DNA of 62,189 nucleotides, from the NCBI RefSeq assembly GCF_014647475.1, contig NZ_BMPG01000008.1, forward strand, positions 1 to 62,189, in the 5' to 3' direction. Shown piece by piece: positions 8,795-16,453 of the stretch (its first letter is position 1; every line of letters begins with the position of its first letter). Source of the stretch: Halocalculus aciditolerans. Lineage in GTDB: Archaea; Halobacteriota; Halobacteria; Halobacteriales; Halobacteriaceae. The notes beneath the pieces were generated by a model that saw only the letters and a list, made by a program, of their open reading frames with translations, searched no databases and was not told the origin of the DNA. A program made the position numbers and the translations under genes.

Positions 8795-9607
8795 TCAGAT
8801 CGTCGTCGAAAGACGCTCGATGCGATCAGCGGTTTCCTTGACTGCGTCTTTCTCCTCGAGACGACTCACGATATCCTGTAATTCAACCGTGGTGTAATCG
8901 AGTTCCTGCTGGAGGGCAGGCATAGATTTCGGTTCGTCGAGGGCGTGAAGCACTTCGAGTTCCTCGTATACGCGCTCTGTAATCTCCGCGACCGGCTCAT
9001 GCAGGGGTGTCCTCACGTTGTGTTGCTCGGTGAGATCGGCCAACGCCTCGTTCACGTATGTTACGAATAGCTCTTGATCCAAGAGGTCGATCTGCGCGGC
9101 GAGTTCTGCTTCGACGACGTCGAAATCGAGGTCAGTCTGCAGCAGCGAAAACATATCTTCGATATCGTCCACCCGTCCGGCGACCGCCTTGAATAGGAAG
9201 ATGTCCTCTGGGCTCACGAGTTCGACCACCAAGTTGCTGGGGTTGAGGTACCGCTCGCTACGCTTCCGAATCCCGTCAGAAAGAACCAGTTTATCGATTA
9301 CCTGCTGGTGAAAGATGTCGATTCGACACCCATCATCGTTCTCGAGGATTCGCTGAGCACCGAGCGCTTCGTATTCTTCGTCCGGTTCCCGAACGATATC
9401 GTAACCAAGTTCGAGCAGTACTGCTTGGAGCTGCCCGAGGTCATCACCGGATGCGACGATGAGATCGATATCCTTGGTAGTGGTCTTGAGATCCTGGAAC
9501 GCCATTGCCCCACCGCCGATCAAGAAGACAGTGAGTGGGTCGTCTAGCTGCTCGCCGATGCGCTCGAGTTCCGACCGAATGTACGAACTGTCGAATCGCG
9601 CCCTCAT
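8795..9607 (-). CDS. Nucleotidyltransferase-fold protein of a toxin-antitoxin-like pair
   Basis: The 270-residue protein starts at ATG 9607, which overlaps the upstream regulator stop (ATGA); the upstream in-frame extension is discarded. Near residues 27-57 it has FLIGGGAMAFQDLKTTTKDIDLIV, the GG...(hx)DxD core of minimal nucleotidyltransferases, and a later acidic residue in CRIDIF. The C-terminal ~80 residues look like a winged helix (MPALQQELDYTTVELQDIVSRLEEKDAV). Such proteins pair with an HTH partner in AbiE- or MNT-like modules, where the transferase modifies tRNA or a partner to inhibit growth. The fold is clear; target and toxicity are inference. Confidence 0.75.
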   Translation of the reverse strand: MRARFDSSYIRSELERIGEQLDDPLTVFLIGGGAMAFQDLKTTTKDIDLIVASGDDLGQLQAVLLELGYDIVREPDEEYEALGAQRILENDDGCRIDIFHQQVIDKLVLSDGIRKRSERYLNPSNLVVELVSPEDIFLFKAVAGRVDDIEDMFSLLQTDLDFDVVEAELAAQIDLLDQELFVTYVNEALADLTEQHNVRTPLHEPVAEITERVYEELEVLHALDEPKSMPALQQELDYTTVELQDIVSRLEEKDAVKETADRIERLSTTI

Positions 9608-10527
9608 GCTGACACCCCGTAGTCCGCAGCCAATTCTTGGAACTCTTCCCACTCGGGAAGTCGAGATGCCCGCTCCTCGCCACTCGTGTCGAGATACGTG
9701 AGCAAGTCCTCGACGAGATCGTCGACGCCGTACTTTGTGGCCTGGTCACGCAGTTCGTCACGGTCGACGTCAACGTGGCTGAGCAGGAGCAGACAGTATG
9801 ACTGGGTACGTGCGCCCGAATCGATTACGAGCATATGACAGCACAGCATCGCCGGCGAGAGATCATTCATCGTCTCTGAATGGAAATAGTACCGACGGTC
9901 GCGGGCCAGAAGGGGCAGGTCGTAGGTCTGGAAACGCTCTGGCCCCGTCGAAAGGAAGTCCTCGGCGGTAATCTCATCTGCGGTCTGGACGAGGAACTCG
10001 TCGAGTGACTCCCAGAGAATCGTGTAGGTGTCGGTGTGTTGTTCGACGGTCTGGCGATGGTCGTGGTGAACGAGTTCCCGAGCAAGCGTACTCAGTTGTT
10101 CGAATCCCTCGTTCAGCACATATGCATCCTCGTCAGTTTCGTAGATGATCCCTCGATGCTGAAGTGGATCGAGGGCGCGATGGACGGTACTCCTGTGAAT
10201 GTTGGCCCGGCGTGCGAGCTCCATTACGACCCGCGGTGTTTCAAGATAGTAGAGAACGCGGAGCGTCGCACCCGACAACAGTTCAGGCCAGTCGATGTGC
10301 GAATACTCTTGGGTGATGTCTGCGAGGAGTTCGAGTGCTTTCGCGTCCGATGGCCGGATCTGCTTTGTTTTCCCTTGTCGACGCGTCTCGACGAGTCCGG
10401 TCGCTTCGAGACGATCGACAAGTTCAGACGTGTAGCTGAGACTGCGGTCCAGCTGGGTCGCAAATTCGGAGACTGTCTGCTCACCGTGAAGGACGGTGAG
10501 CGCGCGAACCTCGCCTTCGGTAAGCAT
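9604..10527 (-). CDS. Double winged-helix regulator (antitoxin-like partner)
   Basis: The 307-residue protein has a MarR/TrmB-like winged helix at residues ~5-60 (EFATQLDRSLSYTSELVDRLEATGLVETRRQGK). A second is at ~85-135 (VVMELARRANIHRSTVHRALDPLQHRGIIYE). The C-terminal domain is unknown and contains LLLLSHVDVDRDELRDQATKYGV. It is first in an operon with the nucleotidyltransferase and overlaps it by 4 bases, the usual order for a regulatory antitoxin. Its promoter at 10548-10558 sits inside an imperfect inverted repeat, as expected for self-repression. The same gene order, with different proteins, occurs at 19274-20636. Confidence 0.75.
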   Translation of the reverse strand: MLTEGEVRALTVLHGEQTVSEFATQLDRSLSYTSELVDRLEATGLVETRRQGKTKQIRPSDAKALELLADITQEYSHIDWPELLSGATLRVLYYLETPRVVMELARRANIHRSTVHRALDPLQHRGIIYETDEDAYVLNEGFEQLSTLARELVHHDHRQTVEQHTDTYTILWESLDEFLVQTADEITAEDFLSTGPERFQTYDLPLLARDRRYYFHSETMNDLSPAMLCCHMLVIDSGARTQSYCLLLLSHVDVDRDELRDQATKYGVDDLVEDLLTYLDTSGEERASRLPEWEEFQELAADYGVSA

Positions 10528-10530
10528 CTG

Positions 10531-10576
10531 TTGCGTAGATACGAACCGATATTTAAATAACTTCGCTATCTCGCAA
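10531..10576 (-). promoter_or_regulatory. Operator-flanked promoter of the first HTH/nucleotidyltransferase pair
   Basis: The TATA-like core GATATTTAAATAA (10548-10560) lies 20-30 bases upstream of the regulator start, read on the - strand. It is flanked by imperfect inverted arms TTGCGTAGATACGAA (10531-10545) and TTCGCTATCTCGCAA (10562-10576). A bound dimer would cover the promoter. Confidence 0.65.
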
Positions 10577-11266
10577 CGAGTATGACTGACTCAGCTGAGG
10601 TTGCTGGGTGAGCAACACGATGAAGGCCCTCGGCCGTTCACGGGCGGCGCGCCGCCCGTTAGCTCGGGAGAGCCTGCTTTCCCGGTGACCGAGACGGCCT
10701 CGCCCTTTCTGAGTCCGCCAGGGCAGTAGTTGGGTCGCTGAGTGTCGCGGCTGGGTGGACAGGTGTGTCCGTTATGGCCCGCACCGCTCGCCGCGTTCCG
10801 CCCTCCGCGTCGCTCGCGACCGACCATTCCGGGCGTGCGGGCGCTCTCCGCACCGCCCGCGCCCGTTCCGGGCTAAAATGCATGTGCCCTCGGCGCCAGC
10901 GGGTATCCCCGTCGGTTGCGCCCCTTGCGGGCTTTCGCGTTCCAGCGCTTGGTGCCGCCTGCGCTGTCGCGCGCCACACCGCGGCGCGCGTTCTCGGCGA
11001 CAGTCGCCCTGGACACGGACCCGCACATCGGGCCGGACACGAGCGGGCATATCCCGCTGGCCGCTCGCTCCGGGCGGGTCGGCGCGCGGTGCTGGTTGAG
11101 TGGCCTCCCTATGGCGCGCTCTCGCTCGCGCCCCAAGGGGCGCTCGCGAAGGCGCGAGCGAGAGCGCGCAGACGAGTCTGTCGGTCGTTGTCGTCGAGGA
11201 AATCCGCGATGTTGTAGCATCGCGGTGTCGGGCGCTGAGCGCCTTCAGGAATCAGGGTAGATTCCA
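10577..11266. other. GC-rich non-coding stretch with strong hairpins
   Basis: About 690 bases without a credible gene. Frames are open in several phases only because of the very high GC content. It contains a 20-base perfect palindrome (10640-10659) and a 19-base perfect inverted repeat (11114-11132 with 11151-11169, 18-base loop), plus many smaller GC stems. It separates the divergent regulator operon from the OB-fold gene. It could hold a structured RNA, a long leader or a single-strand start site; the sequence does not decide. Confidence 0.6.
11114..11169. repeat. 19-base perfect inverted repeat
   Basis: The arms GCGCGCTCTCGCTCGCGCC and its exact complement pair around an 18-base loop that begins CCAAGGGGCGC. 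This is the most stable stem I see in the window. It lies ~100 bases before the OB-fold gene. Confidence 0.7.
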
Positions 11267-12163
11267 ATGTCTAGTAACAACGTCACCACGGATGTAGTTT
11301 CGGTCGATGAACAGGCTTTCGAGAAACACGATGAAGGCGAGGTCGACGAGGATGGCTTCGAAGTCGTCGACGAGACCCCGGAGTTCCGGGCGACGGTCGA
11401 CATGGAAGTCCAGGCCAAAGTCGATTCCAACCACCCAGACGCGCGCGTCGAGGAAGGCCCGGATCACCTGTTCGGGAAGACCCTCGAACAGGAAGAGCGC
11501 ATCAAGGCACGAGAGGCCGAGTTGGAACACATCAGTGCCCAGGCAGAACTCAGTCAGCAGGAGGGGCGTGCGAAGCGGACGCGAGACATCGCAGCGAAGC
11601 GAAGCGCTGAGCGGCGTGTGAAGTTCCAGAAGCGGGCAGCGAGCGTGAATCCGATGGCTGACCCGGAGCGAGACGATCCTCGTGCAGAGCTCACGCAGGA
11701 GCAGTTGGCGGCGGTGAACAAGCAGTCGATGCGGTTGGCGGAAAAACTGGATGGCTGGTCGCGAGCAGCGATTGGCCGGCGGTTGGGTGAAGCCGTCGTC
11801 GGTGGGAAAGACCTAACGAGTGCAGTCGTCGGGGTGTTCGAGGAGTTGCAGACGGCGCCTGGGACGGTGATCCCCATTGGGAAGCTCGAGGACGTCAATC
11901 GCAAAGAGGTGAGCATCGAGGGTCGAGTCGAAGTACTCTGGGATGCGGACTCGCCGGCCATCGCTCAAGTCGGGCTGATCGCAGACGACAGTGGAAAAAC
12001 GAAGGTGACGATCTGGGAGAAATCAGATGCGCCGTGGATTGAAGAGGGCGAGCAGGTGCGTATTCACAAGGTAGCCCGGAACTGGTACGAGGGGCGCGTC
12101 TCACTGGCTGTCACTGGGTGGAGCACCATTATGTTCCCTGAGCGCGGTCGGTGGTGGGAATAG
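11267..12163 (+). CDS. OB-fold single-strand DNA-binding-like protein
   Basis: The 298-residue protein has an acidic N-terminus and a charged helical middle (~70-130, with RAKRTRDIAAKRSAERRVKFQKRA). A C-terminal OB fold follows at ~200-290: GKLEDVNRKEVSIEGRVEVLWDADSPAIAQVGLIADDSGKTKVTIWEKS, ending VSLAVTGWSTI, the strand pattern of archaeal RPA/SSB units. It probably coats single-stranded plasmid DNA during replication or transfer. No zinc finger is present, unlike chromosomal RPA. ATG 11267 is the first start after the GC-rich stretch. Primase upstream and TFB downstream fit a DNA-entry or replication role. Confidence 0.72.
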   Translation: MSSNNVTTDVVSVDEQAFEKHDEGEVDEDGFEVVDETPEFRATVDMEVQAKVDSNHPDARVEEGPDHLFGKTLEQEERIKAREAELEHISAQAELSQQEGRAKRTRDIAAKRSAERRVKFQKRAASVNPMADPERDDPRAELTQEQLAAVNKQSMRLAEKLDGWSRAAIGRRLGEAVVGGKDLTSAVVGVFEELQTAPGTVIPIGKLEDVNRKEVSIEGRVEVLWDADSPAIAQVGLIADDSGKTKVTIWEKSDAPWIEEGEQVRIHKVARNWYEGRVSLAVTGWSTIMFPERGRWWE

Positions 12164-12322
12164 CCGGTCGGCGCACCCCTTTTTTGCTGGTGTGTACGCG
12201 GTCACCGCCACCTCCCACCACCTCCACGGTCCGGGCTGCTCACGGCGCTCACGCGCCGTTTCGCGGCCGGGCTTTCGCCACCGCAGCCCTCCAGTGTCAG
12301 CGCTGTTCCGTGTGGTGTGTAT

Positions 12323-12346
12323 GTGCCCCTGATGGGTGAGGGGCAC
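12323..12346 (+). promoter_or_regulatory. Intercistronic hairpin, family H (copy 3, near-ideal)
   Basis: A perfect 7-base stem GTGCCCC/GGGGCAC with loop TGATGGGTGA, 41 bases before the tfb ATG. With the copy at 27886 it defines the GAWGGGTG loop core. Confidence 0.7.
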
Positions 12347-12387
12347 TCCGAGAGACGCGATCCGCGTGAGTCCCCTCGTGAGTATCC

Positions 12388-13314
12388 ATGGCAACCAGAG
12401 AGATCTACGAAACGACGTTCGACGAAGACGTCCAGACCGACTCGAATGCTACGCAGTGTCCCGAGTGTAACGGGCAAGTTACAACCAACGCGGTTGAAAC
12501 CGTCTGCGAGGACTGTGGACTCGTCGTCGACGAGCAGCGGATCGACCACGGGCCAGAGTGGCGAGGGTTCGACGAAGACGAACGGGAGCGCACGGGCGCT
12601 CCGTTGACGGCGGCACGACACGATCGAGGGTTGTCGACGGAGATCGGCCGTGGGACCGATGCGAACGGGAACGAACTCTCAGGACAGAAGCGACGGCGGC
12701 TCGCTCGGATGCGGCGTGAACAGACCCGTGGGCGGTTTCAGTCGAAAGCTGAACGTAACCTCGCACACGGGCTTAGTGAAGTCCGCCGGATCAGTAGTGC
12801 GCTCGAACTATCCGAGACGATCCGTGACCAGGCCTGCCAGCTCTTCCGCAGCGCTCAGAACGAGGACCTCCTGCAGGGCCGGTCGATCGAGGCGATGGCC
12901 GCCGCGAGTGTCTACGGAGCGTGTCGGTGCAACGGGCGGCCGCGAACACTCGACAACATCACCGAGTCGGCGCGCGTCGAGCAATCGCGGGTGACGAACG
13001 CATACACAACGCTGAATACGGAACTTGGCCTGCCGGCCCAACCCGTGACGCCCAGTACGTTCGTTCCGCGGTTGGCGTCTGAGCTCGACGTCTCCGATCA
13101 AATCCGGCAGCGGGCTCGGCAGCTGGCAGAAGCATCCGAATCGATCGGGGCAACCACGGGGGTTCGGCCGTCCGGGTTCGCTGCAGCCTGTCTGTACAAG
13201 GCCGGACGCGAAGACGGACGGTGGCTCACCCAGTCAGACATCGCTGACGTTGCGAACGTCTCGGTGGTTACCGTACGGACCCACCGCGACACACTAGACG
13301 AACTGGCTGTCTAA
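12388..13314 (+). CDS. tfb: Transcription initiation factor TFB
   Basis: The 308-residue protein has the full TFB layout. The N-terminal zinc ribbon uses CPECN and CEDCG (residues ~23-43), a B-reader/linker region contains GRGTDANGNELSGQKRRRLARMRREQ, and two cyclin repeats follow (~110-200 and ~210-300). The second repeat contains FAAACLYKAGREDG and ends in a recognition helix (SQSDIADVANVSVVTVRTHRD-like). TFB recruits RNA polymerase to the TBP-bound TATA box. Haloarchaea use several TFBs, and a plasmid copy may direct polymerase to plasmid promoters. It sits between the OB-fold gene and a zinc-finger gene and is preceded by hairpin copy 3. Confidence 0.93.
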   Translation: MATREIYETTFDEDVQTDSNATQCPECNGQVTTNAVETVCEDCGLVVDEQRIDHGPEWRGFDEDERERTGAPLTAARHDRGLSTEIGRGTDANGNELSGQKRRRLARMRREQTRGRFQSKAERNLAHGLSEVRRISSALELSETIRDQACQLFRSAQNEDLLQGRSIEAMAAASVYGACRCNGRPRTLDNITESARVEQSRVTNAYTTLNTELGLPAQPVTPSTFVPRLASELDVSDQIRQRARQLAEASESIGATTGVRPSGFAAACLYKAGREDGRWLTQSDIADVANVSVVTVRTHRDTLDELAV

Positions 13315-13372
13315 CGTCCACACTGCTGATTTTCGGTTGTATTTTGTTGTCTGATTGATGTGAGAGCCATTG

Positions 13373-13379
13373 TTTAAAT
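13373..13379 (+). promoter_or_regulatory. TATA box of the zinc-finger gene
   Basis: TTTAAAT about 25 bases before the expected transcript start near 13400 is one of the few canonical haloarchaeal TATA boxes in the + strand series. It favours ATG 13414 over the earlier ATG at 13393. Confidence 0.6.
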
Positions 13380-13413
13380 CCGAAGACGAAGCATGATACG
13401 GCCAGAACACTCT

Positions 13414-14301
13414 ATGACCGACCAGTACGCCGACTACGAAGCCCTCCGACCACTCGGCGAAGCGACCCACGTTCCCGACGACCAACTCGCCAGTAGTAGT
13501 GGCGAGCCCCGGCGGCAACGCTCTGGTGGCGTCGACACGGACTATCCAGACGACCCGACAGCAGATGAGACCGAGTGCGCTTCCTGTGGAGCGTCAATCC
13601 CCGCTGGCCAGTCGAAGTGCCAGTTCTGTCTCACGAACCATCTCGAAGGAGCCGACGACCAGGACACAGCGAATGCCGAACGGACTCTCCTCCACGTCAT
13701 CCAGCTGCTCGTTGAGGCGTCGACGTTCTACGGCGCCGTCGCGAAGGGATCTGCTGCGGCCACCCTCCTCGCGAAGGGAGATGATGACCCAGTAGTCGAT
13801 GACTGCAAGCTAATCTACGATCTCGACGAGGAACCGGCCCCACAGCTTGTCGATCAGTGGCCCTCACTCCCCTCGGCGACACGGGTCACGTCTGAATGTG
13901 GTAATCAGCTGCTCGCGGCTGCTCGTGAGCGGACGGCGTGGACAGAGACGACGCAGTCCCGTCACGACGGCGAGCACGCGACGTTTCTCTACGACGAAAC
14001 CGGGAGCGAGGTTCGCACCGAAGCTCGTCTTGCAAGCCTACGTGAGGACGCAGACAACGACCTCTGGCTGGTGCCAGCGATTGCGCTTCAGGAATCCGTT
14101 GACAAGACCGATACCGAACAGCCACGACGCGAGCGCCCAAACAGAACTCACCTCGAGTGTCGAGAGTGTGATCGGGAGACTAAGCATCGATTCCGCGAAT
14201 TGGAGGCTATCCCCGATGACGAGTGGACCGGGCAGCCCCTGTGGGAGTGTCAGCGGTGCGGGACATCTCGGTATGGGCCCGAACCCGAAGCCGGTCAGTA
14301 A
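13414..14301 (+). CDS. Haloarchaeal double zinc-finger protein
   Basis: The protein has 295 residues from ATG 13414; an ATG at 13393 would add seven. An N-terminal C4 finger (CASCGASIPAGQSKCQFC, ~50-67) and a C-terminal C4 finger (CRECDRETKHRF...CQRCG, ~247-285) flank a mixed alpha/beta middle. Similar haloarchaeal proteins carry the misleading annotation biosurfactant protein; nothing here supports that name. A DNA- or RNA-binding role is plausible from the two fingers. It has its own TATA box and no hairpin in front, so it is probably transcribed separately. The next inverted repeat lies 14 bases after its stop. Confidence 0.75.
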   Translation: MTDQYADYEALRPLGEATHVPDDQLASSSGEPRRQRSGGVDTDYPDDPTADETECASCGASIPAGQSKCQFCLTNHLEGADDQDTANAERTLLHVIQLLVEASTFYGAVAKGSAAATLLAKGDDDPVVDDCKLIYDLDEEPAPQLVDQWPSLPSATRVTSECGNQLLAAARERTAWTETTQSRHDGEHATFLYDETGSEVRTEARLASLREDADNDLWLVPAIALQESVDKTDTEQPRRERPNRTHLECRECDRETKHRFRELEAIPDDEWTGQPLWECQRCGTSRYGPEPEAGQ

Positions 14302-14314
14302 AGACGGTGCCAGT

Positions 14315-14355
14315 TTAACCAACGAATCCCAATATCGATTCGTTCTGTTGGTTAA
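14315..14355. promoter_or_regulatory. TTAACCAAC inverted repeat (copy 2)
   Basis: TTAACCAAC (14315-14323) and GTTGGTTAA (14347-14355), extended by matching CCAGT/ACTGG-type flanks and an inner GAAT/ATTC match. It lies upstream of the small gene at 14443, with hairpin copy 4 between. Confidence 0.7.
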
Positions 14356-14415
14356 CTGGAGGTCAGTTCGTGATCACTCCCGAACCGCCCCGCTGACAGC
14401 TCGCCGGTGTTTTTC

Positions 14416-14438
14416 GCGCCGCAAATTGGCGGAGGCGC
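14416..14438 (+). promoter_or_regulatory. Intercistronic hairpin, family H (copy 4)
   Basis: GCGCC/GGCGC around a 13-base loop, with an alternative inner CCGC/GCGG pairing, right after a GTTTTTC run. Only 4 bases separate it from ATG 14443, so it would bear directly on initiation there. Confidence 0.6.
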
Positions 14439-14442
14439 ACAG

Positions 14443-14631
14443 ATGGACCCACGAGACACCCCAGGCTATCGACTCCACCGCGCGCTCAGCAGCCTCACCA
14501 GTATCGACAGCGACCAATTGGAGCCCGCTGATCGAGAGCGAATTAGCACCGCGACGACGCTCCTCGAGCAGGTAGATTTTCTCACCGAACCGAATACGAT
14601 GAGGGACGGTGACGTCAACAGAGAATCCTGA
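14443..14631 (+). CDS. Small helical hypothetical protein
   Basis: The 62-residue product from ATG 14443 (MDPRDTPGYRLHRALSSL) is predicted to be mostly helical: YRLHRALSSLTSIDSDQLEPADRERISTATTLLEQVDFL. There is no cysteine pair or membrane segment. An earlier in-frame ATG would start inside hairpin copy 4 and is rejected. The product is too short to assign. Position behind both an inverted repeat and a hairpin, as at 23888 and 25368, supports it being a real gene at the head of a unit. Confidence 0.6.
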   Translation: MDPRDTPGYRLHRALSSLTSIDSDQLEPADRERISTATTLLEQVDFLTEPNTMRDGDVNRES

Positions 14632-14689
14632 CAGCTCGTCGCATCGGCAGCGCAACGTCATATGGCCGTCACAGCGTGAGCAGTTGCTC

Positions 14690-14712
14690 GCCCCCTGAAG
14701 GGGTGCGGGGGC
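14690..14712 (+). promoter_or_regulatory. Intercistronic hairpin, family H (copy 5)
   Basis: GCCCCC/GGGGGC close the loop TGAAGGGGTGC. The C-run could also pair with the GGGG inside the loop, giving two alternative folds. The ATG follows at +25. Confidence 0.65.
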
Positions 14713-14737
14713 GCGAGACAGCTCCCGAGAACAACCC

Positions 14738-15118
14738 ATGGCAACACTCCAAGCCGCAACGACATCGACCGGCGCGCTCGTATCGGATCCACATGCAGTC
14801 CGCGAACTCTGTGAGAACCACTGCTTCGGGACGCTCAACTGGGAGGTGGACGACGACGGCGAACTGATCATCTGGGGCTACGACAGCTTCGACGTGTACG
14901 AGGCTCGTGAGAACGGGCTTCCTGACTACGACGGTGGCATCGTCACCCACGAGTTCCTCCGGTCGCTCGCGGAGTATCTCGAACCGAACGAAGAATTCGA
15001 CATCCAGACAGCCGGATTTACCAAGTGCCGATTTCCCGTGCTGGCGAAACGGTACGTCGTCCGCGACGGTGAGGTGCTGTACGCGGACCTCAGTTCCCCC
15101 GACCTGATCGACGAGTAG
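14738..15118 (+). CDS. Uncharacterised acidic protein
   Basis: The 126-residue protein contains HAVRELCENHCFGTLNW, then the strand-rich VDDDGELIIWGYDSFDVYEARENGLPDYDGGIVTHEFLRSLAEYL and a C-terminal pair of strands. It looks like a compact alpha/beta fold with conserved-looking Trp, Tyr and Asp. I cannot name the family, though near-identical small proteins are common on haloarchaeal plasmids from general knowledge. Single gene between hairpin copies 5 and 6. Codon use matches neighbours. Confidence 0.7.
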   Translation: MATLQAATTSTGALVSDPHAVRELCENHCFGTLNWEVDDDGELIIWGYDSFDVYEARENGLPDYDGGIVTHEFLRSLAEYLEPNEEFDIQTAGFTKCRFPVLAKRYVVRDGEVLYADLSSPDLIDE

Positions 15119-15125
15119 CGTTGTT

Positions 15126-15150
15126 CGCCCCCCGGGAGGGGTGCGGGGCG
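15126..15150 (+). promoter_or_regulatory. Intercistronic hairpin, family H (copy 6)
   Basis: CGCCCC/GGGGCG enclose CCGGGAGGGGTGC, starting 7 bases after the previous stop and ending 36 bases before ATG 15187. The loop retains the AGGGGTG core. Confidence 0.65.
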
Positions 15151-15186
15151 ATCCAGTCGTGGGTCGTCCTACGAGGTGATTGTTCA

Positions 15187-15849
15187 ATGGGCCACCGCGC
15201 ACTCGTTGCGTACGAACGAACTGACGGACAGTACACGCTTCATTACTCTCATTGGGGCGCAGCCAACCTGAAGCTCAAGCACCGAATCTCGGCTGAAACC
15301 CCGTTCGGTGGCGAGGACACCGACTCGAAGTGGGCGAAACAGCTACTGGCGGAACTGGCCGATGGCCTCGAGGTAGATGCCGTCGACGGCTACCTCGCCG
15401 GTGAAGATCGCCCGTCGACGGTCGTCGAGCCGAAGCCCTGCGCCACCGGGCTTACCCTCGACGAGATCGTCGCGGACCATCTCGACTATCTCCACCACGA
15501 GGCGTTCTTCGTGGTGTCGACGACATTCGAGGTAGCCGCCTACCGGACACTATGGTTCGGCCTCCAGTACGATTCAGAGACGGTCGACCACGGCGAGACA
15601 GTCGGGAACGGGGCGCTTGCGACCGTTCGGTGGCACGACGGCGAGCCGGTCGGCGATGGCCATCTGAAGGGGCAGTTCCGGGCACTGAAAGACGTCGTTG
15701 GCGATATGGTCGACAAGGGTGTGTTCACCCAGTCGACGGCTCGCCAGTACCTCAAGCAGAAGCTCGGCGAGTGGATCGGAAAGCGCCAAGAGTTGCGCAT
15801 CCCGGGCGGTGAAGCACCGTCTCTGGACACGACACTCAGCCGCTCGTAG
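15187..15849 (+). CDS. DUF6735-like haloarchaeal protein
   Basis: The 220-residue protein begins MGHRALVAYERTDGQYTLHYSHWGA, the characteristic opening of a haloarchaeal family I recall as DUF6735; the number is from memory. The N-terminus resembles an Ntn-hydrolase-like or beta-sandwich start, but no catalytic set can be confirmed. The middle is acidic and the C-terminus helical (TARQYLKQKLGEWIGKRQELRIPGG). ATG 15187 is preferred over an upstream non-ATG extension that overlaps hairpin copy 6. Function unknown. Confidence 0.75.
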   Translation: MGHRALVAYERTDGQYTLHYSHWGAANLKLKHRISAETPFGGEDTDSKWAKQLLAELADGLEVDAVDGYLAGEDRPSTVVEPKPCATGLTLDEIVADHLDYLHHEAFFVVSTTFEVAAYRTLWFGLQYDSETVDHGETVGNGALATVRWHDGEPVGDGHLKGQFRALKDVVGDMVDKGVFTQSTARQYLKQKLGEWIGKRQELRIPGGEAPSLDTTLSRS

Positions 15850-15882
15850 GGCGATTTGCGTCGAAGCAGATGGTGGTTTTTC

Positions 15883-15906
15883 TGGGGCAGAAAGGACTGA
15901 GCCCCA
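15883..15906 (+). promoter_or_regulatory. Intercistronic hairpin, family H (copy 7, divergent)
   Basis: After GGTTTTTC, TGGGGC/GCCCCA close the loop AGAAAGGACTGA. The stem has its G-run on the 5' side, reversed from the other copies, and the loop lacks the core. Position (18 bases before ATG 15925) is conserved. Confidence 0.45.
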
Positions 15907-15924
15907 CCATAGGCTCGTGATTGG

Positions 15925-16347
15925 ATGCCCGAGAAACCAGACGACGACCCATTCCACGATTGCGAGTTAGGTCCCGACGCAGTCCTCGGGACGCGCACCT
16001 TCCACGATGTCCTGTTCACCGACGATACCGAGACGCCGGTAAACGTGCTAACCGGCGAGACGCCCGCACATTCGCAGGCGACCGTCGAGGAAGCGAAGGC
16101 GTTCGCCGCGAGTATCGACACGGACACACCACAAATCGCGCTCCCGGCCTCTGTCGAGACGCAGGTCGAGACCCAGAGCAAGCCCTACACCTCAGCTGCG
16201 TTCTTCCACTTCAAGGCGACGGGGACACTCGAACGACACCGTGCCTACCACGCCGCGTACGACTCGGATGCGTTCACCGTCGACTTCGAGGCCGACTACG
16301 CGTCGGGCGATCTAACCATCACAGTCGACCGAGCGAACGAGTCCTAA
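15925..16347 (+). CDS. Uncharacterised acidic protein
   Basis: The 140-residue protein has a likely helical stretch (SQATVEEAKAFAASI) followed by a strand-rich C-terminal half (AAFFHFKATGTLERHRAYHAAYDSDAFTVDFEADYASGDLTITVD). There are no cysteines beyond one near the N-terminus and no membrane segment. I do not recognise it. The single start is clear and the gene lies between hairpin copies 7 and 8. It may belong to the same accessory set as the neighbouring small proteins. Confidence 0.68.
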   Translation: MPEKPDDDPFHDCELGPDAVLGTRTFHDVLFTDDTETPVNVLTGETPAHSQATVEEAKAFAASIDTDTPQIALPASVETQVETQSKPYTSAAFFHFKATGTLERHRAYHAAYDSDAFTVDFEADYASGDLTITVDRANES

Positions 16348-16375
16348 GAATCGACCGCTAGATCAGGTTTTTCGA

Positions 16376-16398
16376 GCGCCGGCGATGGGTGCCGGCGC
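16376..16398 (+). promoter_or_regulatory. Intercistronic hairpin, family H (copy 8, near-ideal)
   Basis: A perfect 8-base stem GCGCCGGC/GCCGGCGC with loop GATGGGT, the next base being G, after a GTTTTTCGA run. It ends 55 bases before ATG 16454, the longest gap of the family. Confidence 0.7.
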
Positions 16399-16453
16399 AG
16401 CAGGAGTGAGCGAGCAATCATTCCCGGTGCGTCGGCGCTTCGAGGTGTTCGAG

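Noticed and set aside
10591-11297. Several long overlapping frames on both strands in the GC-rich stretch
   Set aside because: All are Arg/Pro/Ala-rich products of stop-poor GC sequence, with no acidic bias and no start context.
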